The position numbers and the translations under genes were made by a program. The notes under the pieces were generated by a model. That model did no database searches. It saw only the letters and a program-made list of their open reading frames with translations, and was not told where the DNA came from. This document shows positions 8,604 to 18,515 of a stretch of DNA of 52,434 nucleotides, piece by piece. The stretch spans positions 1 to 52,434 of the forward strand of contig JAAYEG010000009.1 of assembly GCA_012728895.1 (NCBI GenBank), read 5' to 3'. Origin of the DNA: Methanospirillum sp. Its GTDB lineage: Archaea; Halobacteriota; Methanomicrobia; Methanomicrobiales; Methanospirillaceae. Positions within the stretch are counted from its first letter, which is position 1. Each line of letters starts with the position of its first letter.

Positions 8604-9020
8604 ATGGCAGCAAAAAAAACGCAGAAGCGGATGCCGAGGCGGCGCGAGGAGTTCACCTACCACGGCCACCGCATCGAGGACTTACAGGCGATGTCCATGA
8701 CCGATCTCCTCCCGGTCATGCCCACCCGGGCGCGGCGCAAGGTGCTCCGCGGCCTCTCCCGGGACGAGGAGCTCCTCCTCTCCCGGTTCCGGAACGGCGA
8801 CACCCGTATCCGGACGCACCTGAGGTCGATGATCGTCCTGCCCGCGATGGTGGGGCGCGAGGTCGAGATCTACACGGGCAAGGAGTTCCAGAAGGTGGAG
8901 CTCCAGCCCGAGTCGGTCTTCCACTACCTCGGGGAGTTCGCACTGACGAGAAAGCGGGTCTCGCACGGATCGGCCGGTATCGGCGCGACGCGGTCGAGCA
9001 AGTTCGTCCCCCTGAAGTGA
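8604..9020 (+). CDS. rps19: 30S ribosomal protein S19 (uS19)
   Basis: The 138-residue archaeal uS19 sits in the head of the small subunit near the A site. It has the extended archaeal N-terminus ([20 protein letters not shown]) and the conserved [27 protein letters not shown] core, ending [20 protein letters not shown]. It lies six bases downstream of rpl2. Confidence 0.97.
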   Translation: MAAKKTQKRMPRRREEFTYHGHRIEDLQAMSMTDLLPVMPTRARRKVLRGLSRDEELLLSRFRNGDTRIRTHLRSMIVLPAMVGREVEIYTGKEFQKVELQPESVFHYLGEFALTRKRVSHGSAGIGATRSSKFVPLK

Positions 9021-9025
9021 TTATC

Positions 9026-9490
9026 ATGGCACGCACAGCCTACTCAGTGGAGGCCGAGGGCGAGCAGTTCGCCCGGGCCAAGGCGAACGAGCTCCCGGTC
9101 TCGCCCAAGCACGCGATCGAGATCGCCCGGTTCATCCGGAACCAGGACGTCGACCGGGCGATCGACTACCTCACCGAGGTGGTCGCGCTCCGGAAGGCCG
9201 TCCCGTTCAGGCGTTTCAACCGGAACGTCGCCCACAAGCGCGGGCTTTCGGGCTGGGACGCCGGCCGCGACCCCGTCAAGGCCTCGAAGACCTACATCCG
9301 GCTGCTCGAGGGCGTCAAGAAGAACGCCGAGTACAGCGGGCTCGACGCGGACCGGCTCACGATCGTCCACGCGGCCGCGAACCGGGGGCGGGGCCAGAAG
9401 GGCTTCTTCCCCCGCGCGATGGGGCGGGCCACGCCGAAGCGGCGCGAGACCGTGAACATCGAGATCATCGTCAGGGAGGTGCAGGAGTAA
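9026..9490 (+). CDS. rpl22: 50S ribosomal protein L22 (uL22)
   Basis: The 154-residue product starts at ATG 9026 ([20 protein letters not shown]), although the frame stays open far upstream through rpl2 and rps19. It shows the archaeal uL22 segments [15 protein letters not shown] and [19 protein letters not shown], and the tunnel-hairpin region [20 protein letters not shown]. Its stop overlaps the rps3 start by one base. Confidence 0.96.
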   Translation: MARTAYSVEAEGEQFARAKANELPVSPKHAIEIARFIRNQDVDRAIDYLTEVVALRKAVPFRRFNRNVAHKRGLSGWDAGRDPVKASKTYIRLLEGVKKNAEYSGLDADRLTIVHAAANRGRGQKGFFPRAMGRATPKRRETVNIEIIVREVQE

Positions 9491-10221
9491 TGGCGGTCGA
9501 GCGCAAGTTCGTCGCCGACGGCGTCCGCAAGGTGCGCGTCCAGAAGTACTTCCTCAAGGAGCTCAAGCGCGCCGGCTACGGCGGCATGGACATCGCCCGG
9601 ACGCCTCTCGGCACCCAGGTGACGATCTTCGCCGAGAAGCCCGGGATCGTGATCGGGAAGGGCGGCAAGGTCGTGCGGCAGCTGACCGCCGACCTCGCCC
9701 AGGACTACAGTATCGAGTCCCCGCAGATCGAGGTCCAGCAGGTCACCAACCCGAACTTCAACGCCCAGATCATGGCCGAGCGGCTCGCCAACGCCCTGGA
9801 GCGGGGCTGGTACTTCCGGAAGGCCGGGTCAAACGTGATCCGGCGGGTGATGGAATCGGGCGCGCTCGGGTGCGAGGTCGTCCTCTCGGGCAAGGTCACC
9901 GGGTCCCGGGGCCGGGTCCAGAAGTTCACCGACGGCTACATCAAGCACGCGGGCGAGCCCTCGATCACCATGGTCGAGAAGGGCTACGCCGTCGCGATCA
10001 AGAAGCTCGGGACGATCGGGGTCCAGGTCAAGATCATCCTCCCGGAGACGAAGCTCCCGGACAAGTTCGAGATCCTCGACGTCGCGCCGCGGCAGTCGCC
10101 GGGCGACGTCGAGATGGGCGAGCCCGTCATCGAGCCGGTCGAGGAGGACCTCGGCGCGACCATCGACGCCGAGCTCGCCGAGGCCCCCGACGAGGAGTAC
10201 GTGGCCGAGGAGGTGCGCTGA
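9490..10221 (+). CDS. rps3: 30S ribosomal protein S3 (uS3)
   Basis: The 243-residue protein lies at the mRNA entry site of the small subunit. The N-terminal KH domain shows IVIGKGGKVVRQL (GxxG loop) and is followed by the family block GCEVVLSGKVTGSRGRVQKF. An acidic tail (EEDLGATIDAELAEAPDEE) ends the protein, as is common in archaeal uS3. Confidence 0.97.
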   Translation: MAVERKFVADGVRKVRVQKYFLKELKRAGYGGMDIARTPLGTQVTIFAEKPGIVIGKGGKVVRQLTADLAQDYSIESPQIEVQQVTNPNFNAQIMAERLANALERGWYFRKAGSNVIRRVMESGALGCEVVLSGKVTGSRGRVQKFTDGYIKHAGEPSITMVEKGYAVAIKKLGTIGVQVKIILPETKLPDKFEILDVAPRQSPGDVEMGEPVIEPVEEDLGATIDAELAEAPDEEYVAEEVR

Positions 10222-10425
10222 ATGGCCCTCTTCCGCTCCGGCGAGATCCTCCAGCTCTCCGACATCGAGATCGGCGAGCAGCTCGGGAAGCTCAGGCTCG
10301 AACTGGTCCGGTACAACGGCAAGGTCGCCGCCGGCGGCGCCACGGAGAACCCGGGCCAGATCCGCGAGCTCCGGCGGAACATCGCGCGCCTCCTGACCGA
10401 GCAGAACCGGAGGAGGGCGGCGTGA
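10222..10425 (+). CDS. rpl29: 50S ribosomal protein L29 (uL29)
   Basis: A 67-residue helical protein with [20 protein letters not shown] and [17 protein letters not shown], the usual two-helix uL29 pattern near the tunnel exit. It abuts rps3 and overlaps the next gene by four bases. The SUI1/aIF1 gene found at this point in some archaea is absent. Confidence 0.95.
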   Translation: MALFRSGEILQLSDIEIGEQLGKLRLELVRYNGKVAAGGATENPGQIRELRRNIARLLTEQNRRRAA

Positions 10426-10691
10426 TCGCGCCCCGGAACGTGCTCCGGCACGAGTGGATCGGCCGGCACGTCCGGGTGGCGCGAGCGGCGAACCCGTCCC
10501 TGGCGGGGGTCGAGGGCCTCTGCGTCGACGAGACGAAGCAGACCCTCAGGATCGCGACCGCGCGCGGTGTCGTCACCGTGCCCAAGTCGGTCGCCGTCTT
10601 CCGGCTCCTGCTCCCGGACGGGACAGCGGTCGAGGTGGACGGCAGGGCGCTCGTCGGAGCGCCCGAACGCCGTCTCGCCCACCGCGGATAA
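10422..10691 (+). CDS. rnp1: RNase P protein component 1 (Rpp29/POP4 homologue)
   Basis: Archaeal RNase P removes tRNA 5' leaders; this 89-residue subunit binds the RNA with a Sm-like barrel. The start is GTG 10422, overlapping the rpl29 stop (GTGA). The recognisable parts are [27 protein letters not shown]-type strands, [10 protein letters not shown] and [12 protein letters not shown]. Placement between rpl29 and rps17 is the standard archaeal position for this gene. Confidence 0.92.
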   Translation: MIAPRNVLRHEWIGRHVRVARAANPSLAGVEGLCVDETKQTLRIATARGVVTVPKSVAVFRLLLPDGTAVEVDGRALVGAPERRLAHRG

Positions 10692-10705
10692 CGAGGACAT
10701 ACCAT

Positions 10706-11032
10706 ATGGCACGTGACATTGGGTTGAACGTCGTGGCCCCCGAGAGGGAGTGCACCGACGTGAACTGTCCGTTTCACGGCACCCTGCCGGTGCGCGGCCA
10801 GGTGATCACCGGCAAGGTCGTGAGCGATAGGATGAACGGAACGTGCGTGGTGGGACGGGATTTCCTCCACTACGTGCGGAAGTACAAGCGGTACGAGAAG
10901 CGCTCGTCGAAGCTCCACGCCCACAACCCGCCCTGCCTCTCGGCGAAGGTCGGGGACACGGTGCGGATCGCCGAGTGCCGTCCGCTCTCGAAGGCGACGA
11001 ACTTCGTGGTGGTCGAGGTGGTGGCAAAATGA
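10706..11032 (+). CDS. rps17: 30S ribosomal protein S17 (uS17)
   Basis: The 108-residue product starts at ATG 10706 ([20 protein letters not shown]). It contains [23 protein letters not shown] and the archaeal [15 protein letters not shown]-like block (here [15 protein letters not shown]). It binds 16S rRNA early in small-subunit assembly. Its stop overlaps the rpl14 start (ATGA). Confidence 0.97.
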   Translation: MARDIGLNVVAPERECTDVNCPFHGTLPVRGQVITGKVVSDRMNGTCVVGRDFLHYVRKYKRYEKRSSKLHAHNPPCLSAKVGDTVRIAECRPLSKATNFVVVEVVAK

Positions 11033-11427
11033 AGGCCAAGCAGTCGACCACGCCGAGGGCGCTGGCCACGGGCTCGCGCCTGGCCTGCGTCGACAACACG
11101 GGCGCCCGGATGGTCCAGATCGTCTCGGTCGACCGCTACCACGGCGTGCGGCGCCGCCAGCCGAAGCTCGGCCTGGGCGACCTCGCGACCGTCTCGGTCA
11201 AGAAGGGGACGCCCGACATGCGGCGCAAGCTCGAGAAGGCGGTGGTGATCCGGCAGAAGAAGGAGATCCGCCGTCCGAGCGGCCTCCGCGTCTCGTTCGA
11301 GGACAACGCGATGGTGCTCGTCAACGAGCGCAACGAGCCGAAGGGGACCGAGATCAAGGGCCCGGTCGCCCGCGAGGTGGCCGAGCGGTTCCCGAAGCTC
11401 GGCTCGATGGCCACCATGATCGTCTGA
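11029..11427 (+). CDS. rpl14: 50S ribosomal protein L14 (uL14)
   Basis: The 132-residue uL14 lies at the subunit interface. Diagnostic parts are [17 protein letters not shown], the basic [14 protein letters not shown] loop, [23 protein letters not shown] with the conserved RRxxGxxxxFxDNA pattern, and the end GSMATMIV. The start at 11029 overlaps rps17. Confidence 0.97.
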   Translation: MKAKQSTTPRALATGSRLACVDNTGARMVQIVSVDRYHGVRRRQPKLGLGDLATVSVKKGTPDMRRKLEKAVVIRQKKEIRRPSGLRVSFEDNAMVLVNERNEPKGTEIKGPVAREVAERFPKLGSMATMIV

Positions 11428-11438
11428 GGAGCAGGAAC

Positions 11439-11810
11439 ATGGCACTATCAAACAGCATCCAGCCGAGAAAGCAGCGGAAGGCGCGCTACCAGGCGCCGTT
11501 CCACCTGCGCACCAAGCTCCTCGGAGCCCCGCTCTCGCCCGAGCTCCGCGAGAAGTACGGGGGGCGCCGGTCGGTCCGCGTCGTGCAGGGCGACACGGTC
11601 CTGGTCACGCGCGGCGACTTCGCCGGGGACGAGGGCCTGGTCGACATGGTCGACGTCAGGAACGCGAAGCTCGTGGTCCACGGGGTCGCCATCACCAAGG
11701 CCGACGGGACCGAGAAGCCCCGGAAGATCGACCCCTCGAACGTGGTGGTCACCCGGCTCAACCTCAAGGACAGGCTCCGGGCCGAGCGGCTCACGGGAGG
11801 GAAGGCGTAA
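11439..11810 (+). CDS. rpl24: 50S ribosomal protein L24 (uL24)
   Basis: A 123-residue archaeal uL24 with the KOW motif around [20 protein letters not shown], preceded by the archaeal N-terminal extension [19 protein letters not shown]. It initiates large-subunit assembly. It overlaps rps4e by one base. Confidence 0.97.
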   Translation: MALSNSIQPRKQRKARYQAPFHLRTKLLGAPLSPELREKYGGRRSVRVVQGDTVLVTRGDFAGDEGLVDMVDVRNAKLVVHGVAITKADGTEKPRKIDPSNVVVTRLNLKDRLRAERLTGGKA

Positions 11811-12535
11811 TGTCGGGCCACATCAAGCGGATGGTCGCGCCCTCCTCGTGGCGCCTCTCCCGGAAAGAGCAGACGTTCGTGACCAAGACCCGCGCGGGGC
11901 CGCACGACGCCGGCGCCATGCCGATGGCGGTCTGGCTCCGCGACCGGATGGACTACGCCAGGACGATGAAGGAGGTCAAGCTGATCCTCTCCGGGCGCCA
12001 GGTCGTCGTCAACGGCCGGCCCTGCCGCGACCCGCGGATGGGGATCGGGATCTTCGACATCGTCTCGATCCCGAAGATGGACCGCCACTTCCGCATCCTG
12101 CTCGACAAGAAGGGGCGGATCGTCTCGGTCCCGATCGACGCCGAGTCCGCGAAGACCCGGCTCGCGCGGGTCGCGAAGAAGACGGTCGTCCCGGGCGGGA
12201 AGGTCCAGCTCAACCTCGACCACGGCGCGAACGTCGTGGGCGACCACTCCGTGAAGTCGCGGGACTCGGTCGTGATCTCGCTCGAGCCCGAGAACCGGTT
12301 CGCGATCCTGGACCGGTTCCCGTACGAGGTCGGCAACATGGCCATGATCATCGGCGGGCGCCACGCGGGGAGGATCGGCCGGATCACCGCGATCACGCGG
12401 GTCCCCGGCTCGACCCCGAACACGGTCGCGCTCGAGGACCCGAACGACGGCACGTCGTTCGAGACGATCGACGACTACTGCTACATGGTCGGGCGCGAGA
12501 CCCCGGCGGTCTCGTCGTGGGGGATCGAGGCGTGA
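11810..12535 (+). CDS. rps4e: 30S ribosomal protein S4e (eS4)
   Basis: A 241-residue archaeal/eukaryotic-specific small-subunit protein. It starts [20 protein letters not shown] and contains an S4-like RNA-binding region ([20 protein letters not shown]) and a C-terminal KOW segment ([18 protein letters not shown]). Its stop overlaps the GTG start of rpl5 by four bases. Confidence 0.97.
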   Translation: MSGHIKRMVAPSSWRLSRKEQTFVTKTRAGPHDAGAMPMAVWLRDRMDYARTMKEVKLILSGRQVVVNGRPCRDPRMGIGIFDIVSIPKMDRHFRILLDKKGRIVSVPIDAESAKTRLARVAKKTVVPGGKVQLNLDHGANVVGDHSVKSRDSVVISLEPENRFAILDRFPYEVGNMAMIIGGRHAGRIGRITAITRVPGSTPNTVALEDPNDGTSFETIDDYCYMVGRETPAVSSWGIEA

Positions 12536-13047
12536 ACCCCCAGAACCCGATGCGCCGCCCGGTGGTCGACAAGGTCGTGGTCCACATGGGCGTCGGCGAG
12601 TCCGGCGAGCGGCTGATGAACGGCGAGGAGCTGATCCGGCGGATCACGGGCCAGAACCCGGTCCGGACGATCGCCAAGAAGACCCAGCCGGCCTTCGGGG
12701 TCCGGAAGGGGGCCCCGACCGGGGCCAAGGTCACGCTCCGCGGCGAGACGGCGTCGTCGTTCCTCACGACGGCGCTCGGGAGCATCGAGCGGGTCCTGTT
12801 CGCGAGCCAGTTCGACCGGAACGGCAACGTCTCGTTCGGTATCGAGGAGCACACGGACTTTCCGGGCATGGCCTACGACCCGAAGATCGGGATCTTCGGC
12901 ATGGACGTCAACGTCGTCCTCGAGCGGCCCGGGATCCGGATCGCGCGGCGGCGCGAGCAGCAGAAGAAGCTGCCCGCCAGCCAGCGCGTCACGAGAGAGG
13001 ACGCGATCGCGTTCATGCAGGAAGCATACGGCGTGGAGGTGCGCTGA
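12532..13047 (+). CDS. rpl5: 50S ribosomal protein L5 (uL5)
   Basis: The 171-residue uL5 binds 5S rRNA in the central protuberance. Visible signatures are [38 protein letters not shown], and [20 protein letters not shown]. The GTG start at 12532 overlaps rps4e (GTGA); ATG 12550 is an alternative internal start. It overlaps rps14 by one base. Confidence 0.95.
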   Translation: MNPQNPMRRPVVDKVVVHMGVGESGERLMNGEELIRRITGQNPVRTIAKKTQPAFGVRKGAPTGAKVTLRGETASSFLTTALGSIERVLFASQFDRNGNVSFGIEEHTDFPGMAYDPKIGIFGMDVNVVLERPGIRIARRREQQKKLPASQRVTREDAIAFMQEAYGVEVR

Positions 13048-13202
13048 TGGCGGGAGAACAGAAGAAACAGTACGGCCGGGGCGCACACGAGTGCCAGCTC
13101 TGCGGCCGCAAGCAGGGGCTCGTCCGGCGGTACAACATCAACTTCTGCCGGCAGTGCTTCCGCGAATGGGCCCACAGCATGGGCTTCAAGAAGATGAACT
13201 GA
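13047..13202 (+). CDS. rps14: 30S ribosomal protein S14, zinc-ribbon type (uS14)
   Basis: A 51-residue protein with two CxxC pairs, CQLC and CRQC, spaced as a zinc ribbon around the basic segment [14 protein letters not shown]. This is the short archaeal uS14, in the head of the small subunit. ATG 13047 overlaps the rpl5 stop codon by one base. Confidence 0.96.
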   Translation: MAGEQKKQYGRGAHECQLCGRKQGLVRRYNINFCRQCFREWAHSMGFKKMN

Positions 13203-13213
13203 GGGTGGACGAG

Positions 13214-13606
13214 ATGGGACGACAGAATACGATCGCCGATGCGATGTCTGCGTTGAAGAACGCCTCGGACGGCGGCAAATCGACCTGCATCCTGGAGCCC
13301 GCGTCGAAGCTGATCGGTGCGATGCTCCGTATCATGCAGGAGTCCGGGTATATCGGTTCGTTCGAGTACATCGACGACCGCCGGGGCGGGCAGTTCAAGG
13401 TCCACCTCTCGGGCGGGATCAACCGGTGCGGCGTCATCACGCCGCGGTACTCGGTCGGGCTCGACGAGCTCGAGTACTGGGAGACCCGGTTCCTGCCCGC
13501 GAAGAACTTCGGCGTCCTGATCCTGACGACGTCGCAGGGCGTGCTCACCCACGAGCAGGCCCGCGAGATCGGGATCGGGGGCGAGCTCCTGGGGTACGTC
13601 TACTGA
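13214..13606 (+). CDS. rps8: 30S ribosomal protein S8 (uS8)
   Basis: The 130-residue product starts at ATG 13214 after a GAGGGTGGA ribosome binding site. It shows the N-terminal [17 protein letters not shown] and the C-terminal [17 protein letters not shown] motif that contacts the central domain of 16S rRNA. The reading frame upstream of 13214 overlaps rps14 and is not used. Confidence 0.97.
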   Translation: MGRQNTIADAMSALKNASDGGKSTCILEPASKLIGAMLRIMQESGYIGSFEYIDDRRGGQFKVHLSGGINRCGVITPRYSVGLDELEYWETRFLPAKNFGVLILTTSQGVLTHEQAREIGIGGELLGYVY

Positions 13607-13616
13607 GGTGCCGGAG

Positions 13617-14141
13617 ATGTCATTCGAAGCAACGGCAGAGATCCCCGACGGGGTCACGGTCTCCCTGGAGGGGACGCGCGTCGTGGTGACGGGCCCGAAG
13701 GGCACGCTCACCCGCGACATGCGCTTCCCGGGGATCGCGATCGCTGTCGGCGAGGGGCTGGTCACGGTCTCGACCGACGCGTCGCGGAAGCGGATCGTCT
13801 CGATGGTCGGCACGCTCGCCTCGCACATCCGGAACATGTGCAGGGGCGTGACCGAGGGCTACGAGTACCGGATGAAGGTGGTCTTCTCCCACTTCCCGAT
13901 CCAGCTCAAGCTCCAGGGCACGACCCTCGTGATCGACAACTTCCTCGGGGAGAGGCAGTCCCGCTACGCCCGGATCGACCCTGACGTCAGGGCCGAGATC
14001 GGGAACGACGCGGTGACGCTCTCAGGTATCGACAAGGAGAAGGTCGGCAACTCCGCCGCGAACATCGAGCACGCGACCCGAATCCGGAACCGCGACCCGC
14101 GGGTCTTCCAGGACGGGATCTACATCGTCGAGAGGGCCTGA
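13617..14141 (+). CDS. rpl6: 50S ribosomal protein L6 (uL6)
   Basis: A 174-residue two-domain large-subunit protein with GTRVVVTGPKGTLTRDMRF and the archaeal block VVFSHFPIQLKLQGTTLVIDN. A GTG at 13608 is in frame, but it forms part of GAGGTG, a good Shine-Dalgarno sequence six bases ahead of ATG 13617, so the ATG is the likely start. Confidence 0.96.
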   Translation: MSFEATAEIPDGVTVSLEGTRVVVTGPKGTLTRDMRFPGIAIAVGEGLVTVSTDASRKRIVSMVGTLASHIRNMCRGVTEGYEYRMKVVFSHFPIQLKLQGTTLVIDNFLGERQSRYARIDPDVRAEIGNDAVTLSGIDKEKVGNSAANIEHATRIRNRDPRVFQDGIYIVERA

Positions 14142-14142
14142 G

Positions 14143-14580
14143 ATGGACCAGGAAACCAAGAGGCTGATCCGGGTCCGGGCCGCGAAGCGCGCGCGCTTCA
14201 AGCGGGCCGGGTTCGGCACGAAGAAGCAGCTCTCCGAGAGCTGGCGCCGCCCCCGCGGCCTCCACAACAAGCAGCGGATGCACAAGAAGGCGAAGGGTGC
14301 TCACCCGTCGCCGGGCTACGGCAGCCCGGTGGCCGTGCGCGGGCTCCACCCGAGCGGGTACCAGGACATACTGGTCCACAACCTGCAGGAGCTCGAGGGC
14401 CTCGAGCCCGAGACCCAGGCCGTCCGGATCGCCGGGGCGGTGGGCATGAAGAAGCGGGAGCTGATGCAGGCCAGGGCCGCCGAGCTCGGGCTGCGCGTCC
14501 TGAACCCGAAGGAGACGGCCCCCGGGCCGGCTGCCGCGGTCGACCAGGACGAGGAGGACGAGGAGGTCGCCGATGAGTGA
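14143..14580 (+). CDS. rpl32e: 50S ribosomal protein L32e (eL32)
   Basis: A 145-residue archaeal/eukaryotic large-subunit protein. The signature is FKRAGFGTKKQLSESWRRPR followed by GLHNKQRMHKKAKGAHPSPGYG and VRGLHPSGY. It overlaps rpl19e by eight bases. Confidence 0.96.
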   Translation: MDQETKRLIRVRAAKRARFKRAGFGTKKQLSESWRRPRGLHNKQRMHKKAKGAHPSPGYGSPVAVRGLHPSGYQDILVHNLQELEGLEPETQAVRIAGAVGMKKRELMQARAAELGLRVLNPKETAPGPAAAVDQDEEDEEVADE

Positions 14581-15025
14581 CCTCGCCTCCCGGCGGCGGA
14601 TCGCCGCCGCCGTCCTCAAGTGCGGGGTCAACCGCGTCTGGTTCGACCCCGAGAAGGCGACCGAGATCGAGAACGCGATCTCGCGCGCGGACATGCGCGA
14701 ACTAATCGGCGAGGGCGCGATCAGGGCACGGCCCAAGAAGGGCGTCTCGCGCGGGCGAGCCCGGGCCCGGTTCGCGAAGCGTTCGTACGGCCACCGCAAG
14801 GGCTACGGCCGGCGGAAGGGCGCGGCGGGCGCGCGCACCCCCTCGAAGCGCGCCTGGATCCAGAAGATCCGGGCGATCCGGAAGGTGCTCGTCGAGCTGC
14901 GCGACGACGGGACGATCGACCGGCACCACTACCGGGTCCTCTACCGGCGCGCGGCCGGCGGACAGTACAGGAACGTGGCGCACATGAAGGCACAGATGGA
15001 ACTGCTCGTAGGGAGGAACCGCTGA
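14573..15025 (+). CDS. rpl19e: 50S ribosomal protein L19e (eL19)
   Basis: The 150-residue product begins with [20 protein letters not shown] and carries the basic [19 protein letters not shown] and [15 protein letters not shown] segments typical of eL19. It overlaps both neighbours (eight bases upstream, one base downstream), as is usual in this compact operon. Confidence 0.96.
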   Translation: MSDLASRRRIAAAVLKCGVNRVWFDPEKATEIENAISRADMRELIGEGAIRARPKKGVSRGRARARFAKRSYGHRKGYGRRKGAAGARTPSKRAWIQKIRAIRKVLVELRDDGTIDRHHYRVLYRRAAGGQYRNVAHMKAQMELLVGRNR

Positions 15026-15549
15026 TGGCGACCGGGCCACGGTACTTCGTCCCGTTCCGCCGCAGGCGGGAGGGCAGGACCGATTACCACAGCCGCGCAC
15101 GGCTGGTCGTCGCCGACGTGCCGCGGATGGTCGTGCGCCGGACGAACCGGCAGGTCATCTGCCAGCTCGTCCGGGCCGAGATGGACGGCGACCGGACGCT
15201 GGTCGCGGCGTCGTCTCTCGAACTCGAGAAGTTCGGGTACGCCGGCGCCACGGCGAACACGCCGGCCGCCTACCTCACCGGGATGCTCTTCGCGAAGAAG
15301 GCGCTCGCGGGCGGGCACGACTCGGCGATCCTCGACATCGGGCTCGCGCGGGCGACACCGGGCGGGCGGGTCTTCGCCGCGCTCCGGGGCGCGCTCGAGG
15401 GCGGGCTCGAGATCCCCCACGGGGAGTCCTGCCTGCCCGGCGACGACCGGGCGAAGGGCGCGCACATCGCCGCGTACGCGGCGGAGAGGGCCGGCGACCT
15501 CGTCGGCAACGTCGAGCAGGTCACGGCAAGGATACAGGAGCTGGCATAA
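15025..15549 (+). CDS. rpl18: 50S ribosomal protein L18 (uL18)
   Basis: A 174-residue 5S rRNA-binding protein starting at ATG 15025 ([20 protein letters not shown]). Internal family features are the [20 protein letters not shown] strand, [16 protein letters not shown] and the [18 protein letters not shown] region. The longer open frame upstream overlaps rpl19e and is a shadow. Confidence 0.96.
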   Translation: MATGPRYFVPFRRRREGRTDYHSRARLVVADVPRMVVRRTNRQVICQLVRAEMDGDRTLVAASSLELEKFGYAGATANTPAAYLTGMLFAKKALAGGHDSAILDIGLARATPGGRVFAALRGALEGGLEIPHGESCLPGDDRAKGAHIAAYAAERAGDLVGNVEQVTARIQELA

Positions 15550-16163
15550 TGGCGTACGAACACGCGGAATGGGTTCCGCTCACCGGGCTCGGCAAGGCGG
15601 TCATGACCGGAGAGATCCCGTCGCTCGAGGCGGTCTTCGAGACCGGGAAACCGATCAAGGAGCCGCAGATCGTCGACGCCTTCCTCCCGGACCTCACGGA
15701 CGAGGTCCTGGACATCCAGATGGTGCAGCGGATGACCGACTCGGGACGGCGCGTCAAGTTCCGGGCCGTGGTCGTGGTCGGCAACCGCGACGGCTACATC
15801 GGGTTCGGTCAGGGCAAGGACGCCCAGGTCGGCAACGCGATCAAGAAGGCGATCGCTAATGCGAAGGTGAACCTGATCCACGTCAACCGGGGCTGCGGCT
15901 CCTGGGAATGCGGGTGCGGGCAACACCACTCGATCCCGATCCAGGTCAGGGGAAAGGCCGGGTCGGTCACGATGACGCTCAAGCCGGCCCCGCAGGGGAT
16001 CGGGCTGGTGACCGGGGAGATCGGCAAGAAGGTGCTCGAGCTCGCCGGGATCCGGGACGTCTGGACCTTCTCGTCCGGGCAGACGCGGACCACCATCAAC
16101 TACGCGAAGGCGACCTTCGAGGCGCTCCGCGAGACCAACCGGATCCGGCGGGGAGGGCAGTGA
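15549..16163 (+). CDS. rps5: 30S ribosomal protein S5 (uS5)
   Basis: A 204-residue protein involved in decoding fidelity. The double-stranded RNA-binding part shows [19 protein letters not shown], and the C-terminal domain shows [19 protein letters not shown] and [19 protein letters not shown]. The C-x-C pair in [11 protein letters not shown] matches archaeal uS5. Confidence 0.97.
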   Translation: MAYEHAEWVPLTGLGKAVMTGEIPSLEAVFETGKPIKEPQIVDAFLPDLTDEVLDIQMVQRMTDSGRRVKFRAVVVVGNRDGYIGFGQGKDAQVGNAIKKAIANAKVNLIHVNRGCGSWECGCGQHHSIPIQVRGKAGSVTMTLKPAPQGIGLVTGEIGKKVLELAGIRDVWTFSSGQTRTTINYAKATFEALRETNRIRRGGQ

Positions 16164-16624
16164 TGTACGCGGTCGTCCAGGTGCGCGGCGTGGTCAACAC
16201 CCGCAAGGAGATCCGGGACACCCTGAAGATGCTCCGGCTCCACCACATCAACCACTGCGTCATCGCGCCCGACACCCCCGAGACCCTCGGGATGATCCGG
16301 AAGGTCAAGGACTTCGTCGCCTACGGCGAGATCACGCCCGAGACCCTCGAGACCCTGATGCGGACGCGCGGGCGTCTCACGGGGGACGACCCGCTCACCG
16401 ACGACTACGTCCGGGAGCACACGGAGTTCGACGGGATCGGCGAGCTGGCCGGTGCGATCGTCGAGGGAAAGGCGAAGATCCGTGAGATCCCCGGGCTCAA
16501 GCCGGTGCTCCGGCTCCACCCCCCGCGCAAGGGGTATAAATCCCTGAAGCGAACCTATCCCCAGGGAGGGGCGCTCGGTTACCACGGGCCAGAGATCAAC
16601 GAACTCCTCTACAAGATGCGGTGA
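16163..16624 (+). CDS. rpl30: 50S ribosomal protein L30 (uL30)
   Basis: The 153-residue archaeal form is longer than the bacterial one. It begins [20 protein letters not shown], contains LRLHHINHCVIAP, and ends with the archaeal RLHPPRKGYKSLKRTYPQGG block. ATG 16163 overlaps the rps5 stop codon by one base. Confidence 0.96.
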   Translation: MYAVVQVRGVVNTRKEIRDTLKMLRLHHINHCVIAPDTPETLGMIRKVKDFVAYGEITPETLETLMRTRGRLTGDDPLTDDYVREHTEFDGIGELAGAIVEGKAKIREIPGLKPVLRLHPPRKGYKSLKRTYPQGGALGYHGPEINELLYKMR

Positions 16625-16628
16625 GCCA

Positions 16629-17054
16629 ATGCCTGTCAACAAACGATCGAAGTACCGCGGTTCCCGGACCTGCGGCGGCGGCACCCACAAGAACCGCCGC
16701 GGCGCAGGAAACCGGGGTGGAAGAGGCCGGGCCGGGTCGAACGCCCACCGGTTCTCGAAGTTCTACCTCGAGGGGGGCCCGGTCTACGGCAAGCACGGGT
16801 TCAACCCGGTCAACCCCGTCCGGGTGCCGACGATGGACGTCGGCACCCTCGACCAGCTGGTCGCGGGGCTGCTCCTGCAGGACCTCGCCGTGGAGAAGGA
16901 CGGGGCCGTCGCGATCGACGCGTCGGTTCTCGGGATCGAGAAGGTGCTCGGGACCGGGCGCGTGACGCGCGCGCTCAGAATCTCCGCGTCGGCCTTCTCC
17001 GCGCAGGCGAAAGCGAAGATCGAGGCGGCGGGCGGTCAGGCGATCGTCGTCTGA
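16629..17054 (+). CDS. rpl15: 50S ribosomal protein L15 (uL15)
   Basis: The 141-residue product has the Gly/Arg-rich N-terminus RKYRGSRTCGGG-like (KYRGSRTCGGGTHKNRRGAG), then GGPVYGKHGFNPVNPV and the C-terminal RVTRALRISASAFSAQAKAK helix that matches archaeal uL15. It directly precedes secY, the usual order. Confidence 0.96.
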   Translation: MPVNKRSKYRGSRTCGGGTHKNRRGAGNRGGRGRAGSNAHRFSKFYLEGGPVYGKHGFNPVNPVRVPTMDVGTLDQLVAGLLLQDLAVEKDGAVAIDASVLGIEKVLGTGRVTRALRISASAFSAQAKAKIEAAGGQAIVV

Positions 17055-17080
17055 GCCCGCCACTCCTGTACGGTGACTTC

Positions 17081-18514
17081 ATGGGCGAACTGCTCGATCG
17101 ACTCGAACCCCTGCTCGCGGCGATGCCCGCGGTCCGGGGCCCCGAGGGACACGTCCATTTCAAGAACAAGCTGATCTGGACCGCCGGCATCCTGATCCTC
17201 TATTTCGTCCTCTCCAACATCACCATCTTCGGCCTCGATCCCTCAAGCCAGGACCTCTTCGCCTACTGGCGGGCGCTCCTCGCGGGGGCCTCGGGGTCGA
17301 TCATCCACCTGGGGATCGGCCCGATCGTCACGGCCTCGATCGTGCTGCAGCTGCTCAAGGGCGCCGACATCCTCCGCATCGATACCTCCGAGACCCGCGG
17401 CCAGGTCATCTACATGGGCCTCCAGAAGGTCCTGATCCTCGTGATGATCCTGATCGAGTCCGCGCCGATGCTGATCGGCGGGTTCATGGTCCCCGACCCG
17501 ACCGTCGCCACGAACGTCTTCGGCGGGAACGCCACGTTCGTCTCGGCGGTGATCTTCCTCCAGCTGGTAATCGGCGGGATCCTGATCGTCATGATGGACG
17601 AGGTCGTCACGAAGTGGGGGATCGGCTCGGGGGTCGGGCTCTTCATCATCGCCGGGATCTCGCAGGCCCTGATCAACGGGTTCTTCAACTGGACCCCGGT
17701 CTCGGATCCCTACCCGATCGGGTTCTTCCCCCGCCTCGTCGCGATCGGGCTCGACGGCGCCAACTACATCCAGTACTTCGGGGCGGACCTGCTCGCGTTC
17801 GTGACGACGATCGCGATCTTCCTGGTGATCGTGTACGTGGAGTCGACCCGGATCGAGATCCCGCTCGCCCACGCCCAGGTCAGGGGCGCACGGTCCCGCT
17901 TCCCCGTGAAGCTGATCTACGCCTCGGTTCTCCCGATGATCCTGGTCCGCGTCCTCCAGGCGAACATCCAGATGCTCGGCCTCTTCCTGAACAACATCGG
18001 GATCACCATCTTCGGGACGTTCGAGAACCAGGCCCCCGTCTCGGGGCTGATGTACTACCTGGCGCCGATCAACAGCCCGAGCGACTGGATGTGGTGGACC
18101 ACCGATCTCGGCCACGAGGTCTGGCAGGTCGTGCTCCGGATGGGGATCGACACCATCGTCATGGTGGTCGGGGGCGCGCTCTTCGCGCTCTTCTGGATCA
18201 AGACGGCCGGCCTCGACTCCAAGGACGTCGCCCGGCAGATCCAGAACTCCCAGATGTCGATCCCGGGGTTCAGGCGGAACCCCCAGGTGCTCGAGAAGTA
18301 CCTGGACCGCTACATCCCGCGGGTCACGGTGATCGGCGGGGTCTTCATCGGGATCCTCTCGGTGATCGCGAACCTCTTCGGGGTGATCGGCGCGGTCTCG
18401 GGCACCGGGCTGCTGCTCACGGTCTCGATCACCTACCGGCTCTACGAGGAGATCGCGAGCCAGCAGATCATGGAAATGTACCCGTTCATGCGGGGATTCT
18501 TCGGGAAGGAATGA
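17081..18514 (+). CDS. secY: Preprotein translocase subunit SecY
   Basis: SecY forms the protein-conducting channel of the cytoplasmic membrane. The 477-residue sequence has about ten hydrophobic segments, beginning with LIWTAGILILYFVLSNITIF, and the characteristic plug-domain region GASGSIIHLGIGPIVTASIV. Other signatures are WGIGSGVGLFIIAGI and the late EKYLDRYIPRVTVIGGVFIG. It follows rpl15 by 26 bases and is adjacent to adk, as in most archaea. The many exported proteins of this window would depend on it. Confidence 0.97.
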   Translation: MGELLDRLEPLLAAMPAVRGPEGHVHFKNKLIWTAGILILYFVLSNITIFGLDPSSQDLFAYWRALLAGASGSIIHLGIGPIVTASIVLQLLKGADILRIDTSETRGQVIYMGLQKVLILVMILIESAPMLIGGFMVPDPTVATNVFGGNATFVSAVIFLQLVIGGILIVMMDEVVTKWGIGSGVGLFIIAGISQALINGFFNWTPVSDPYPIGFFPRLVAIGLDGANYIQYFGADLLAFVTTIAIFLVIVYVESTRIEIPLAHAQVRGARSRFPVKLIYASVLPMILVRVLQANIQMLGLFLNNIGITIFGTFENQAPVSGLMYYLAPINSPSDWMWWTTDLGHEVWQVVLRMGIDTIVMVVGGALFALFWIKTAGLDSKDVARQIQNSQMSIPGFRRNPQVLEKYLDRYIPRVTVIGGVFIGILSVIANLFGVIGAVSGTGLLLTVSITYRLYEEIASQQIMEMYPFMRGFFGKE

Positions 18515-18515
18515 G